Source: Peromyscus leucopus (lineage: Eukaryota; Chordata; Mammalia; Rodentia; Cricetidae). From it: a stretch of 64,000 bases of DNA. The notes below the pieces were generated by a model. That model had not been told where the DNA came from. It searched no databases and was given only the letters and a program-made list of their open reading frames with translations. Every line of letters begins with the position of its first letter. Position 1 is the stretch's first letter. The stretch lies in contig NC_051071.1 in assembly GCF_004664715.2 (NCBI RefSeq), forward strand, positions 36,205,530 to 36,269,529, read 5' to 3'. This document shows positions 1 to 12,419 of this stretch, piece after piece. A program made the position numbers and the translations under genes.

Positions 1-1426
1 AGACAATCTTACCCATTATTCTGAGCCTTGCTGCAAAATCTATAGTTAGTCTAACTGAGCCTTAACTATATGAGCTTTCTTATGGTACCCAACAGAGATA
101 CCATCACCCCCTAAACAGCAGGAAGCAATTCTAAGAAAATGATGCCCTTTCTCCCAAAGGTTTCATCTTTCTCAGACTTATGAATGATGGTTATAGAGTT
201 GGTGTGGAAGAAAATATTAGACTCAATATTCTCCTTAAGAAAAGAAAAAGTGAAATGGATAGGTATAAGCTATTGTGGTAGATTACTGTATATACTAGTA
301 AACAAATTTAGTAAAATAGCAGCCATAGATAATTTGCACTGTTATGGATTCTTATATGTTGATAAAAATGTAAACTGTTTTTATATTCCTGTTTAAGGTA
401 ATTTGTATATTGATACAAATACAGAACTATATTCGTTTTAATGTACATGTATTTCTACTCTTATTTGAAATATTTGCATATTGATACAAATGGAAATTTA
501 TATCTGTCATACTGTATGTATGTTTTACCTCTGTTTAGGATATTTTGTATATTGATATATATTTAGGATTATTGTCATATTGCATATTGCACTATACATT
601 CCTACCTCTGTTGAAGATATTTTGTGTATTGTCACAATTTTGAAGTCATTGTCCTTTTACTATACATTTGCTTACAGACTCTTTACCTTGTTTACATGAA
701 GCCTTAGTTCTTAGGTTATTTCAGTAGATAAGACTTATAGATTTATAGTCACCTATGCTTGTAATCTTTATAGTTATGTTAGTTAGGTTATCCAGATTTA
801 CAGATACATAGGTCGGATGGACAGGTAATTTCAAACACTTCATGGACCTAGAGAATATGGCATTTAAATAACTTAGAATTCTGTTGACATGAGACAAAAT
901 TGTTCCTGGCAGCACCAATTTGATCCCAAGAGAATGTTGGGCTTCTAAGAAATTTCCATTTGGAAATTTGTCTTCTTGGCACAAAGTGGCCTATTGGGCA
1001 AAGAACTGCCCTTGCCTCAACTGCTGACAGTACAAATGCTGTCCTTCTGGACAAGTGGGACACAAGGAAAAGTGAGCTCTGAATTCTGCCAAGACAGGGT
1101 AAGATGGTCTTTCAGCATTCCTGCTTCTGAAAATGGTTTGTGAGATACACTAGGCCTATAGCCAATTTGAATGCACCAACAGTTCTGAGAAACATTAGGT
1201 GACTGTTCAGGCTGCCACCTGTCTCGGTCTACTCTTGCAAGATTCCCGAAAGTTGCTTGCATCCATCTTCCATTTCTCAGGTATCATTATATTCCTTCTC
1301 AGGTCTTTGATGGGATTGAAGACTAGCAGTTACAGTTACAACTTAGTATATATATTTGATAATTATTCCTATTGTATATAGTCTTGTATTAGGTTAGAAC
1401 CTTCTTATTTAGACAAAAGGGGAAGA
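1..1426 (+). mobile_element. 3' internal region of a class II ERV (truncated by window edge)
   Basis: This stretch is non-coding and ends in a polypurine tract at about 1411-1425, just before an LTR. It shares ordered landmarks with the region between pol and the 3' LTR of the intact provirus at 35.2-37.8 kb. These include a 'cagcaggaagcaatt' block near 119 (also near 36210), 'agaatatggcattta' at 852 (also 36725, 53142 and, slightly diverged, 61338), and a 'gttgcttgca' block near 1253 followed by 'gaagactag'. It is therefore the tail of a related element whose gag-pol lies outside the window. Short open frames here have no recognisable domain and I do not call them genes. Confidence 0.75.
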
Positions 1427-1736
1427 TGTAGTGGGTAGCTGTTCCAGCTTTGACCTGGAAGTACCACGCCCTTTGCGGCTTCAGTAACTGTCACACCTAC
1501 AAGGTGGAGTTGAGAGAGGACCCCTGAAGACCCGAGATCTGGATGGGGGAGCTCTCTTTGTTCCTAGATCCTGGATGCTGGACATAAACCGAGTAGAGTT
1601 CTCGAGAGAATACCACTGGATTGTGCTACACCTTTCCCAGACCCTGTAACCTATCCCTTCATTTGTAAGTTACCCCACAAAATAAACCTCCCTTTTAACT
1701 ATGTGGAGTTGCCTTAATATTTAAACCAATATTTCA
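1427..1736 (+). mobile_element. 3' LTR, family distinct from the other LTRs in the window
   Basis: It begins TGTAGTGGGT directly after the polypurine tract and carries AATAAA at 1681. The end at about 1736 (atttCA) is inferred from the usual TG...CA termini and is uncertain. Its sequence does not resemble LTR types A, B or C, although the internal region attached to it does match theirs. Confidence 0.6.
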
Positions 1737-1761
1737 GTTTTTATAAAATGTTGCTTTTCCT

Positions 1762-1764
<3 letters not shown>

Positions 1765-1797
<33 letters not shown>
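1765..1797. repeat. (AC)n microsatellite
   Basis: Uninterrupted AC dinucleotide run just downstream of the 3' LTR. Confidence 0.97.
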
Positions 1798-1799
<2 letters not shown>

Positions 1800-1800
<1 letters not shown>

Positions 1801-2674
1801 ATCTATATCTGTAACAAAATCTTATTGAACCTGCTGCAACTTGCACAGCTTCAAGATTGATCTCACTAGGGTGTTTGGAGATGAAGAAATGGCAAACACA
1901 CATAAGGAAAAGCTGAGATCAGGTGGGACTGTGGGTTCTAATGGAGATGCACTAACTGGAGCTTGGAAACTCAGTGAATTTATTAAATGAAACATGCACA
2001 AGGAGGAGGCATATTTGCTAACCTTGTTAGGAGTTCTCTGTAGAGGAGCAGCTTCAGGTTGCGGTCATCTGAGAAAATGATGTTTGAAGTTGATAGTTTC
2101 AGTATGCATTGGTTTTAACTAACATCCTAAACCATTTGCAAACATTGGTACTTACTCAAACCAAGGTAAGACATTACTGTTCCCATGGATCTGAGCCATT
2201 GGGGATGTTAACATGGCTATGGTCATTTCAATATTAAACATCCACCCAGGACTTCAACCACTTCCAATATATCTTCATCTTGAACAACATCTGTTATTTA
2301 CTGGATATTTATATCCAAACAAACCAACTCAATGATTGCTTTTTCTCTGAGTATTTTTCATTGAGATTTTAAAAATAAACGAATTCCCTTTTAACATGAT
2401 GATAAAGTTCTTCTATTTTGTACAGCATAAGGAATATTGAAATGTTTTTATTATTTGTTTGCCTCTACATTTTTTATTTATTTTGTACCATTTCCACAGA
2501 GTCTATGTCCAACTCTTCCAGTCTCCTTTCATGAACCCTCACGTGTTGTGTTCTTGCTATCCTAGCTCTCCTCATTGTCTCTCTTTACCACATGGGTATT
2601 TGTTTGCCTTAAATGGATCACATAAATTCCTCTTGATTTTGTCTGTTGATTGTTAGACATGTTTCTTTTGTTTT
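1800..2674. other. No recognised feature
   Basis: AT-rich sequence. Short open frames only, and no repeat family I can name with confidence. Confidence 0.5.
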
Positions 2675-2800
2675 CATAAGACAGAATCCAGTGTATACCA
2701 GTTTTGTCTCACTATATGGCTGAGAATAATCTTCAAATTCTGATCCTCCAGCTTCTACCTCCCAAATACTGGGATGACAAGCTTGTGACCATAATGTTGT
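2675..2800 (-). repeat. Old B1-like SINE fragment
   Basis: Read in plus it keeps the reversed B1 order: 'gagacagaatcc', 'gtctcactatatggc', then 'cctcccaaatactgggatgaca'. Heavily diverged, so an ancient copy. Confidence 0.55.
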
Positions 2801-2804
2801 ATAG

Positions 2805-3634
2805 TACTTGTGGTCAAATTGAGGGCTTCAATCATTCTAAATGAACTCTGTATCAACTAAGCCACATCCCATCCCTTTATCATGGTTTAAATATCACATT
2901 TGAATATATCTTATCTTCCCATCCCCAATAAATAGCCAAGCCCTGGGAATGATTACCTGTGGTTTCCATTTATGAGCATGAATTCTAAAATGTAATTAAT
3001 TCTGAGCATAGATTTTAAAATATTAGGCAAATATACGTTCTTTTTCTTTGTAACTTTAAGTTCATGCTAAAACAAAGGAACTTTAAAAGCCTTAATTTTA
3101 GAAAAGGAACTTAGAAAACAGGTTTTAGCATGGGCACTTTTCAATCTTTTTTCTAGATTTTAATCTCTGCAGAGACAAGGGAGAAGGCTTTGGGATAATG
3201 TAAGTTGATGGTTATACTGAGATTCCTGAACCTCCACATAAAGCAAAGAATACTATATGGCTCTCTAAATGACATGATATAGGGGACTAGAAAAGATTGG
3301 AGCAGCTCAAGGCTGGATCATGAAGATTTGTGATTTTCTAACTTGGGCCAGGTTCAGATTAGAGGAAATGTCTTCTCCAGTAATTCCTGAGCCAGGATAT
3401 TGAAATGTTGCTCTATATGATTAGAATTTCCAAAAAAATAAAACCCTCCAGAATAAGTCAATAATTAAAATTGTTCTGAGGTCTGTGGTAGTCCTGGGTA
3501 CTGGGAAAATAATTAGTTAATAATAAAGAGTCAGCAGAAAACATTATAATGGAGTTATAAATATAAGAATTTCAAGGAATAAAATTGTCCTCCTAACTTC
3601 TGGAACAAAAGCTGGTACATAACTTTAAAAGTGT
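2805..3634. other. No recognised feature
   Basis: AT-rich. It ends at a 26-nt A run (3635-3660), which may be the tail of an unrecognised retroposon. Confidence 0.45.
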
Positions 3635-3660
3635 AAAAAAAAAAAAAAAAAAAAAAAAAA
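3635..3660. repeat. Poly(A) run
   Basis: Pure A tract of 26 nt. Confidence 0.95.
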
Positions 3661-3897
3661 GAACATGATGAAAATCCAAATCTAGATAACATTTAGAAAC
3701 AGCCAAGGAAGCTTAGAGACACTCAGTAGCAAGACGTGATATAGCTGAGTAAACTGTTATGATAAGAGATTTACACAAATTCCTTTATTGATGAAAACAA
3801 TAACTTTTAAGAATGGCAAGGATAAATATTCATGGCCAAAATTCCAGGGGAGCCTAATGTAAGCCAGGAGATGAGCAGATGGTGTTTGCTTTTGGTT

Positions 3898-4153
3898 TGT
3901 TGTCTTGGTTACATTTCTATTGCTGTGATAAAACATGATCAACTTATTGATGAAAGTGTTAAATTGGGACTTACAGTTCCAGGCGTACAGGAATTTATCA
4001 TCTTCATGGCAGGTAGCATGGCAGCAGGCATAGTGCTTCAGCAGAAGTTATAAGCCCACAACCAATCCACAAACAGAAAACAGAGGGCACACTAGGGACA
4101 ATAGGGAGATTTTGAATCCTCAAATCCCCCCTCTACACACACACACACACACA

Positions 4154-4191
<38 letters not shown>

Positions 4192-4360
4192 TACACCCCA
4201 CATACACAGTGACACATCTCCCTCAATAAGGAAGGCCACACCTCCTAATTCTTTCCAAACAGTTCTACCAATTGGGGACCAAGTATTCAAGCATATAAAG
4301 TCCATTCTCATTCCAACCACTACAATTGTCATGGTGGTAACTGTATAGTACAGGTTATAC
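3898..4360 (-). mobile_element. MaLR-type LTR remnant interrupted by (AC)n
   Basis: In plus orientation it shows the hallmark reversed order of rodent MaLR LTRs: 'ggttacatttctattgctgtgataaaacatgatca', a cluster on 'cttacagttccaggc', then 'ggccacacctcctaatt'. A long AC run (about 4135-4190) lies inside it. The same layout recurs at 13.08-13.47 and 40.05-40.42 kb. Confidence 0.65.
4135..4190. repeat. (AC)n microsatellite
   Basis: AC array broken once by AT. Open frames translated from it are low-complexity artefacts. Confidence 0.95.
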
Positions 4361-5935
4361 AATGGGGAGTCAAAATTAAAGTTTCTAATCGGGTGGGGTG
4401 TAGGCACATAGGTTCATGTCATCTATGAACCTTTGGAGTAAGGGCTTCAAGGATCTCCTTGGCCCGCTTTGGCACAAGGAAGAAAGAGTAGAATCAACCA
4501 GAGGTTGGACAAACACTGTGCCTAGAATACTGAAGCTCTTCTGTGTATCCTAAATATAACATGAAACTTACCTTCAGTGTGATGTGAAAAAAGAAATGAA
4601 AGAGGTGGAGAAATTCGCTAGATAATCACACATGAAGTGAAAGCTGGAAATGAGACCTAGTATGATTTTTTTAAACAAAGGGCACAGTTTCATCCATCAG
4701 AGAATGAAAAAAATATATAATATATATGTATAACATATAGCTTGTTCAGTTTTTCTGTAAAACATTTTATTTCCAATGTTTGTGTGTTCTACATTCTCTA
4801 GAGAGTTACACTGGAGGGCTCAGGTCTGAATTTAAAAGTGCTTTGGTCTAATTGAAACAGATTTTACATGCTGTTGTCTGTGGCTTTCTGATTCTCTTCT
4901 GTGTTACTCTGTAGGAAAAAAATGAAAATATTATAGGCTCTTACATTAATGGAAGGTCTTCAATAAGCATGAATGATCTTAAAATTTTCACTAATCAATA
5001 AGGCTTTAGCACTTGGAAGGTCCTCAGTAAATAAATAGTAAGTAAATTGACATGATGACCTTGTCATTTTCATTTCTATAATTTCTACTCAGGCAACACA
5101 TTAAAGAGTTATGTAAGATTGCACAAATTGTACCAATGTGTAGAACGAATGTAAACATTCTTTTCTTGGCCTAAGACTAATGTTTCCAACTTTGAGTCAT
5201 AATCTTTTATGGAGGTCAAAATTTAGTATACTTGATCAGAAATGACTTTTCAGTGAAATTGAAATTGAGGAATGGTAGAGCATGTGGAACACAGACAGCA
5301 GCCCACAATAATACAATATAGGCTAGAAAATAAATGAAAGCAGGCAACAAAAAAGCTATTGTATCAAGCATAAGAAGGCTTAAGGAACATTTTGTAAAAC
5401 TTCTATATATGTTAGGTCAATGAGGGAAAAATGTTCTTATCACCTTAGGTCATAGCAGAAAATGTTAGAAAGCCACTACAGTAGGTCATTTGTTTTCACT
5501 AATTGCTCTTTAACATTTCCAAGAAGAAAATAACCTCTTTTAGCCTAGAGTACTTCATTATCTCTTCCCTTGAACTAGGGTTAAAATTGTTTTTCATGGT
5601 CATGAAATGCTCTACATTAGAAAAGATAACAAACAATAATAGAAGTGACCTAGACACAGACAAACTGACTGGTTGTGGTCTCCATGGTCCCTCAAGCCCT
5701 CATTCTGCCGCATCACTTCTGTCCCAGCTGGCAGACTTCATCTCCAAGGGAAATTTGTTAGAGCAGCCACAAAGGATCTACTTTGCTCTGTTGCATTCCT
5801 TTCTCCAGCAGCAACCACTGTTCGAAATTGGGAGTCTCACATGGGGTTGTATAACTGCATGATCTATTTATCTTCCTGCAATTCAATGATGCATAGTTTC
5901 AAATGTTGGTAATGGGGGTGACTTTTTCTTTATAT
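4361..5935. other. No recognised feature
   Basis: Unassigned sequence. A 119-codon open frame at 5503-5862 has no recognisable domain, and an overlapping frame of similar quality (5673-5912) argues for chance. Confidence 0.45.
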
Positions 5936-5939
5936 TTTT

Positions 5940-6115
5940 TAAGTTTCATAAAAATCTAACATTATAATATAATTACAAGATTTCTCCCTTTCTAGTCCTC
6001 CTTCCATTGCATACAGCCCTCCCCACTTTTATTCAAATCCATGGTATCATTTTTAATCGATAGTATTGCACACATTATGTATATGTATATACATATAAAA
6101 CAAGGATGATACCAA
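5940..6115 (-). mobile_element. Possible Lx-type LINE-1 3' UTR fragment
   Basis: The pyrimidine-rich 'tctccctttctagtcctccttcca' section resembles the reversed 3' UTR of old rodent L1 (compare 11.97-12.40 kb). Weakly supported. Confidence 0.35.
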
Positions 6116-6164
6116 TGGACATGTGAAAATGGAGGGGGACAAGCCCAGGAATCCTCAACTCAAA

Positions 6165-6200
6165 ATAAATAAATAAATAAATAATAAATAAAATAAATAA
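6165..6200. repeat. (AAAT)n microsatellite
   Basis: Tandem AAAT units with one break. Confidence 0.9.
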
Positions 6201-6549
6201 CCTAGAGGAAACTGAGGAAAAGCTAGAATAGCACATCAGTTGGTTGTCGGTGCCAAATGGTCACCGCCAAAAACATATATACATATATAAAGGCAGTGTT
6301 ACTGACTGAGCAGGTTATATCTTTTTCTATTTTCATGAGTGTCTTCTATCCCATGTGAGAGTGTTAGGCTGTTTCACAACCACTATTACTTTTATCATCC
6401 CTCTCTTTTCTAAACATATGCAACGAGAATTTCAGTACCTTAGACTTCTGGAAGTGACTTAGATCTGGCTCCTGTCTACTGGATAGATTTCGCATCAAGA
6501 GAATTGAAATAGTGATTGCACTATAACTTGTACCACAGGGTATAAAAGC

Positions 6550-6860
6550 TTCTGTTGTCCATGTCCTTGAACACTGGTATTTTTCAAACTGTTCTGATTT
6601 TTAGTATGTACTGGCCAAGAAATTGATTTTTCAAATTATTTGTGAGATTTAATCTCTTCTTCCTGTCTTTACATATCCCTTGTTCGTTTTTGCTTTTGTT
6701 TTGTAGTTGGAGGGTTTGTTTTATTGATTGGTAGAATTCCTTGTGCATTATAAGTACTAATTTTGTCTATGCATATGACAAGCCTACTTTCTAGTTTGTG
6801 ACTTGGTTGTGAACTTCATGATAGGTAGGTGCATGGTAGACTATCATTATTATCAGTGCA
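6550..6860 (-). mobile_element. Possible ancient LINE-1 ORF2 3' fragment
   Basis: The order 'ttgtagttggagggtttgtt', 'attccttgtgcattataagt', 'ttgtctatgcatatgacaagcc' follows the reversed end of L1 ORF2 as in the better copy at 10.4-10.6 kb. Very diverged. Confidence 0.35.
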
Positions 6861-7945
6861 ATGTACTTTATGAATTGCTGCTCATTTTTACTTAAAATAA
6901 TATCTATGCTAACATTATAAATATAGCCTTAACATTGCTTTACAGATTTTTTAAAATCATTTCTCCTTTTCACATTAATATAGAGGAAATGTGTTTGTAT
7001 CTGAAGATATATGGAATCTGGTATAATTTTATGTCAGTCATTTAGTTTTGAATTGTTTATAGGCTGTCATCCCTGATGCTGTGTATTTTCACATATATTC
7101 ATGAATATTAGGGTTCTTGCAAATTTATATATTTCTTTTTTTATACTAGTACAAATATCATCTTAATTATTTAGTTACAACACTGTTTAATGTGACATTT
7201 CCTCACTCTTCTTCTTTCAATTCATTAAGGGTTCTTCATGTACTTCTATGCCCTCATTCTAATATTTAAAGTTTCATATTCCATGAAAAATACTTTTGAA
7301 AATATCACTGAAATTGAAATGTTAGTTACTGGATAATTTCTATGCCTACAATTCTGTGGTTTTCCTACCAAGAAATTGGCATGACACTTTAATTATTTAG
7401 GTATACTTTTATTGTTTTCATGCTTTCATTAGTTTTCTTTCAAGTAACTTTCAATGTGAATTCACATTTTATAAAATTTAATGCTCATGCACTAAGTTAT
7501 AGAAGACCTCATATATATTATTTTTTCCTATAAAGGCTGTTCAGTTATTTGATTTATTATAAATACTCAAATATGAAGATTTATAAATATCTCATGGTAA
7601 TTAGCATATTATTTGCAAACAAGAACTTGCTGTAATTTCTTACTTTAAATTTCTGGTGTTTTGAGTCCTTTGCCTTTTGCTGTGTACTGCCAACATGACC
7701 GTAACTGAATAAAATCAAGAATCAGATGCCTCCCCTCTATGTATAGTGTTGCAACCTATATCATAACTATTCATAAATGCCCATTTAACTACATTTATAT
7801 AGATAATGATGATCATTCATTTATGGTTTTATATGATAAATCACACTAGTAACTCTCTGTAAGGACTCACAGACCCCACTCACAAAGCTTATTGTATAGG
7901 GTTCTGCACTTCTTTATGTGTCAGTTTCCTATCACGTTATCCTTG
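6861..7945. other. No recognised feature
   Basis: AT-rich intergenic-looking sequence. No coding signal. Confidence 0.45.
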
Positions 7946-7949
7946 TGTT

Positions 7950-8200
7950 TGTCAACTTTTAATTGTTTTCACAAAAGTCCTTAAAGCAAAAAGGAGTTAT
8001 TTTGTGTTCCAGTTTCAAAGGTCCTGGTCCCATGACAGTTGACTCCTTGGCTTTGGAGCTGCTATTTGTTGAGACAGAATGTCATGGCGGGGAGCACTGA
8101 TGGAAGGAAATGGATTGTTCTAGAAGGACTGGGAGGGAGAGGCTGAGGAAAATGTACACCCTTCAAAGGCATGTCCCTGTCCACCCACTACCTTCAACTA
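7950..8200 (-). mobile_element. MaLR-like LTR fragment
   Basis: The reversed MaLR centre is recognisable: 'catgacagttgactccttggctttggagct', then 'gtcatggcggggagcactga'. Partial and diverged. Confidence 0.45.
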
Positions 8201-8537
8201 GGCTTTAATTTTTTTAATTAATTGAATTTATTCATTTATTTTATATACCAACCACAGTTTCTCCTCCCTTCTCTCCTCTCATTCCCTCCCCCATGCCCCC
8301 CTTCCATACCCGCAATTCTCCTCTGTTTCTGTTCAGAAAGGAGCAGGGCTCCCATGAGTGTCAACAAAGCAAGGCATTTCAAGTTGAGGTAGGACTAAGC
8401 TCCTCCCCTTCTATTAAGGCTGGACAAAGCAACCCAGTATGAGAAATACACTCCTGGAAGCCAGGCAAAGCATTAGGGACAGGCCCTGCTCCCACCACTA
8501 GGAGTCCCATGAGTAGATCAAGCTACACAACTGTCAC

Positions 8538-8920
8538 TTGATGGGGAAATGTCTTTCAGTACACTGAGAATATGTGTTGCTCTGATTGATTGATAAATAA
8601 AGCCGTTTGGCCTATGGCAAAGCAGCTTAGATGCAGGCAGGAAACTCAAAGAGAGAGACAGGAAGAAGGTGGGGAGAGACGCCAGCAAGCCGCCCAAGCA
8701 ACATGTAATGGGACACAGGTAAAGCCACAGAACATGTGGTGATATATAGATTAATAGTTATGGGATAATTTAAGATATAAGAGCTAGCTAGCAAAAGTCT
8801 TGAGCCATGGCCATGCAGTTATAATTAATACAAGCCTCTGTGTTTTTACTTGGGGGAGGTGAGGGGGAGAGATTTGTCCTGACCACCAGCAGGCCGGGAC
8901 ACAGGAAACCTTTCAGCTAC
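8538..8920 (+). mobile_element. Solo LTR type C inserted in the L1 3' UTR
   Basis: It shares the type C order with copies at 22.0 and 58.6 kb: 'ctctgattgattgataaataaagcc', 'ggaagaaggtgg', 'tatagattaatag', 'gagccatggccatgcagt', and an end in 'cagctac'. It is flanked by TGTCAC on both sides (8532-8537 and 8921-8926), and the L1 sequence resumes cleanly after the second copy. Confidence 0.75.
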
Positions 8921-9915
8921 TGTCACATGAATGTAAAGGTCAGTCCTATGCAGTCTCCCTAGCTATTGTTCCAGACTCTATGAGCTCCTATGAGCCCAGG
9001 TGAGTTGTTTCTGTGGGTTCCTTTATGATGTCCTTGACCCTTCCTGGCACATAAAATTCTTCCTTGCTGTCTTCAACGGGATTCCCTGAGCCCAGTGCTT
9101 TACTAAGGATTTCTGCATCAGTCACTGGACAAAGGCTCTTTGATGATATTTGGGATAGTTACCAATCTGATTACTGGAAATGTCCAGTTAAGGCTATGTA
9201 TCCATAGGAGTCTTAGCTGGGGTCATCCTTGTGGATTCCTGAGAGTATTCCCTGCAGTAGATTTCTACCTGACCCCAAAATGTTCCCCTCATCAAGACAT
9301 CTCTTTCTTTACTCTTCCCCTCCATTTATGCCCCCAACCCAGTTCCACATGTTCTCATTCCCACTGGCACCCAGTCTACCCAGGAGATCTCTTCTAGTTT
9401 CCCTTTCTATGGGAGCCTGTTTTCAGGTTCCTTGTGGTTTTACCCAGCAGGTCCGCATAGAGGATGATTAGGACAACGGCCCTGAGTGCAGGTGTCTGAG
9501 ATGGTCTGCACTTGGCTGTGCTGAGGGGAGGTCTTTTTCTCCACCCCTTGGTATCTCTATAAATACCCTGGGACAGAGACAGTCAGGGCTCCTTGGAATA
9601 GGTCCCAGGCCCTCTAGAGCCTATCCTTTATTTTCTATTTATCTCCACAATCTAAATCCTTCTATCTAATATTTCCTGCTGCTCAAACTCAAGAAAACTC
9701 TGGAGAGCTGTGGGGTTGGTGGGTAAACATGCAACTTCCAAGGAAAATTTATTCATCCCTGTCCCCCTATAGGCCTTCCTTATTACCTAGCCTCTCTGGG
9801 GCTATGGATTGTAGCATGGTTATCCTTTACTTTACAGTTAATATCCACTTATGAGTGAATCTATACCATATTTGTTTTTCTGGGTCTGGGTTACCTCACT
9901 CAGGATTTTTTTTTT

Positions 9916-10374
9916 TTAGTTCACTCCATTTGCCTTAAATTTCCTGATGTTGTTTTTAATAGCTAAGTAATACTCCATTGCATAAATGTGCCATATATTC
10001 TTTACCCATTCTTTGGTTGAGGGGCATCTAAGTTGTTTCCATGTTCTGGCTATTAAGAAGAAAACTGCTATGAACATTGTTGAATGAGTGTCCATGTGGA
10101 AGGAGCATCCTTTGGGTATATATGCCTTAGAGCGTATATTGCTGGGTCTTAAGGTAGGTTGATTCCCAATTGTATGAGAAACCTCTGTATTGATTTCCAA
10201 AGTGGCTGTACAACTTTGTACTCCCACCAGTAATGGTTCTCCTTGCTCCACATCCTCTCCAACATAAGCTGCCATTAGTACTTTTATCTTAGCCATTCCA
10301 ACTGGTGTAAGATGGAATCTCAGAGTAATTTTGATTTGCATTTCCCTGATGGCTAAGGATGTTGAACAATTCAT
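9916..10374 (-). pseudogene. LINE-1 ORF2 C-terminal remnant
   Basis: A 152-codon open stretch in the L1 described above. The line [19 protein letters not shown], followed by [20 protein letters not shown], is the usual C-terminus of L1 ORF2p, a reverse transcriptase and endonuclease protein. Neither catalytic domain is present in this piece, and ORF2 is frame-broken beyond 10374. It makes no functional protein. Confidence 0.8.
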
Positions 10375-11179
10375 TAAGTATCTCTCGGCTGTTTGATATT
10401 CTGTTGAGAATTCTGTTTACATATATACCTCATTTTAAAAATTGGATTATTTGGTTTTTTGATGTTTTGTTTCTTGAGTTCTTTATTTTGAAGATCAGTC
10501 ATCTGCCAGATGTGGGGTTGGTGAAGAACTTTTCCCATTATGTAGGCTGCTGCTTGTCTTATTGGCAGCGTCCTTTGCCTTACAGAAGCTTTTCAGTTTC
10601 ATAAGGTCCCATTAATTGTTAAACTCAGTGTCTGTCTACTGGTGTTATATTCAGAAAGTTGTCTCCTGTGCCAATTTGTTTAAGGCTATTTCCCAATTTC
10701 TATTCTATCAAGTTCAGTGTAACTGTATTTATGTTGAGGTCTTTGATCCATGTGGACTTGAGTTTTATACATGGTGATCTATCAAGATCTAGTTGCATTC
10801 TTCAACATTGGACATCCAGTTATGCCAGCACCATTTGTTGAAGATGCTTTCTTCTTCCACTGTATAATTTTGGCTTCTTTATCAAAAATCAGGTGTTCAT
10901 AGGTGTGTAGATGTATGTCAGGGTCTTCGATCTACCTGTTTGTTTTTATGCCAATACCATGCTGTTTTTATTACTATAGCTCTGCAGTGGAGCTTGAAAT
11001 CAGTGATAGTGATATCTCTAGAAGTCCCTTTATTGTTCAGGATTGTTTAAGCTGTCCTGTTTTTTCTTTGTTTTGTTTTTCCATATGAAGTTGAGTATTG
11101 TTCTTTCAAAATCTGTAAAGAATTGTGTTGGAATTTTAATGGGCATTGCATTGAATTTGTAAATTATTTTTGGTAACAT

Positions 11180-11960
11180 CTAGATCTTAATTCTTCAGTG
11201 TCTATTCAGTATAAACTCCTGAGCATTTTAACTCACTGAAGATAACATCCATATTTTTTTGAAACGCTGAAGTCCAAACCTTCAATATGTGAGCCTCAAT
11301 GGGGAGAACTTCATTCTCTATCAATTATGGGGACAAATTATCTAGCAAGTGCAGTAGCCAAGGAATATAAAATCATGATCCCACAGTTTCCACCAGTTAT
11401 CAGCAGTTAGATATTCCTATGTTTAAAGTATTTGTTGATCTCAACTGAAACTAAGGACATGTTTGCTCAGCACCCTGGTTTTTAGAAGAAATCATGACTA
11501 TGTGGTTATAATATTGATATATTATTTTCTTCCCAGTTTCTGAATGAACACCATTTCCAGATACTAAGGTTTTAGTGTCTCAACACCCCATAATAGCTAG
11601 TCTAACATGGATTTATTAACTCAGAGTCATAGCAGAGGGACTTTGATCTTCTTGACTGTCAAATGCAGGAGAATGATATACTACATGTTCACAGGACATG
11701 TTCAGACTCATTGGGAGGAAATAAAACTCAGTGAGAATCTTGAGAGCTATCTTAAATCTTTGTCAAACAAAATTCCATATCTGTATTTGATTTTTCTTAG
11801 GGTCTCCATGAGGTGAGCTTGATTGAAATGAGATTGATGGATTTTTTTTTTATTTCAAATAACTTTATTCTTTTCCCCAGAGATGTCAACTCCAACCCTG
11901 TTGGTATGTTCTATAAAAGAACATAGAGATACATCAGTCTAAACATGTAAACAAGGAATG
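11180..11960. other. No recognised feature
   Basis: Unassigned sequence between two L1 fragments. Confidence 0.45.
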
Positions 11961-11969
11961 TTTCACAAT

Positions 11970-12400
11970 TTTATTTTTTTTATTTTTGAGGTTATAATAA
12001 AGTTAGATCATTTCTCCCCTTCCCTTTCCTCCCTCAAAACACTCTCACATATCCCCATTTGCTCTCTTTCAATTCATGGCCTTTTTATTTCATTGAATTT
12101 TGTTACATACATGTGCATATGCACCTGTGCATACACACATAAACACAAACACACATAAATATATTATACTTCAACTATAACCTGCATATAATTATGATTC
12201 TTCATAATATGACTTGTGTATTTTTTCACAGCTGACCATTTGATATCAGATGGTCAATTGGTGTGCTCTTCCTGGGAAAGACTATTTCTCCCACTCTCAG
12301 TATTTCTTACTTGCCTCTAAGTCTTTGTGTAGGGTTAGGGTATCATGGGCTTTCCCCTATGATGAATCAGTTTTTACATTAACCTCTTTTGTTTAGAGCA
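11970..12400 (-). mobile_element. Lx-type LINE-1 3' UTR
   Basis: Reversed Lx tail: 'tttctccccttccctttcc', 'ctctctttcaattcatggcc', 'gtggtgtgctcttcctgggaaagactatttctccc'-like order and 'tgtgtagggttagggtatcatgggctttcccc'. No coding part is retained. Confidence 0.7.
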
Positions 12401-12419
12401 TAAAAATTAGCCCAGTCAT

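Larger units (their letters stand above)
8205..11176 (-). mobile_element. 5'-truncated LINE-1, split by an LTR
   Basis: The element lies reversed: T-rich tail at about 8200, 3' UTR from about 8220 with 'atgagcccaggtgagttg'-type blocks, then the 3' part of ORF2 from about 9920 up to 11176. The reverse frame at 9916-10374 shows the typical ORF2 C-terminal motif [15 protein letters not shown]. The reading frame is broken upstream, so it is a dead copy. An LTR inserted into the 3' UTR at 8538. A second family of L1 tail occurs elsewhere (11.97, 17.6, 45.9, 49.2, 57.4 kb). Confidence 0.85.

Noticed and set aside
5503..5862. 119-codon plus frame as a gene
   Set aside because: No recognisable motif, no splice or promoter signals, and a second overlapping frame of equal quality.
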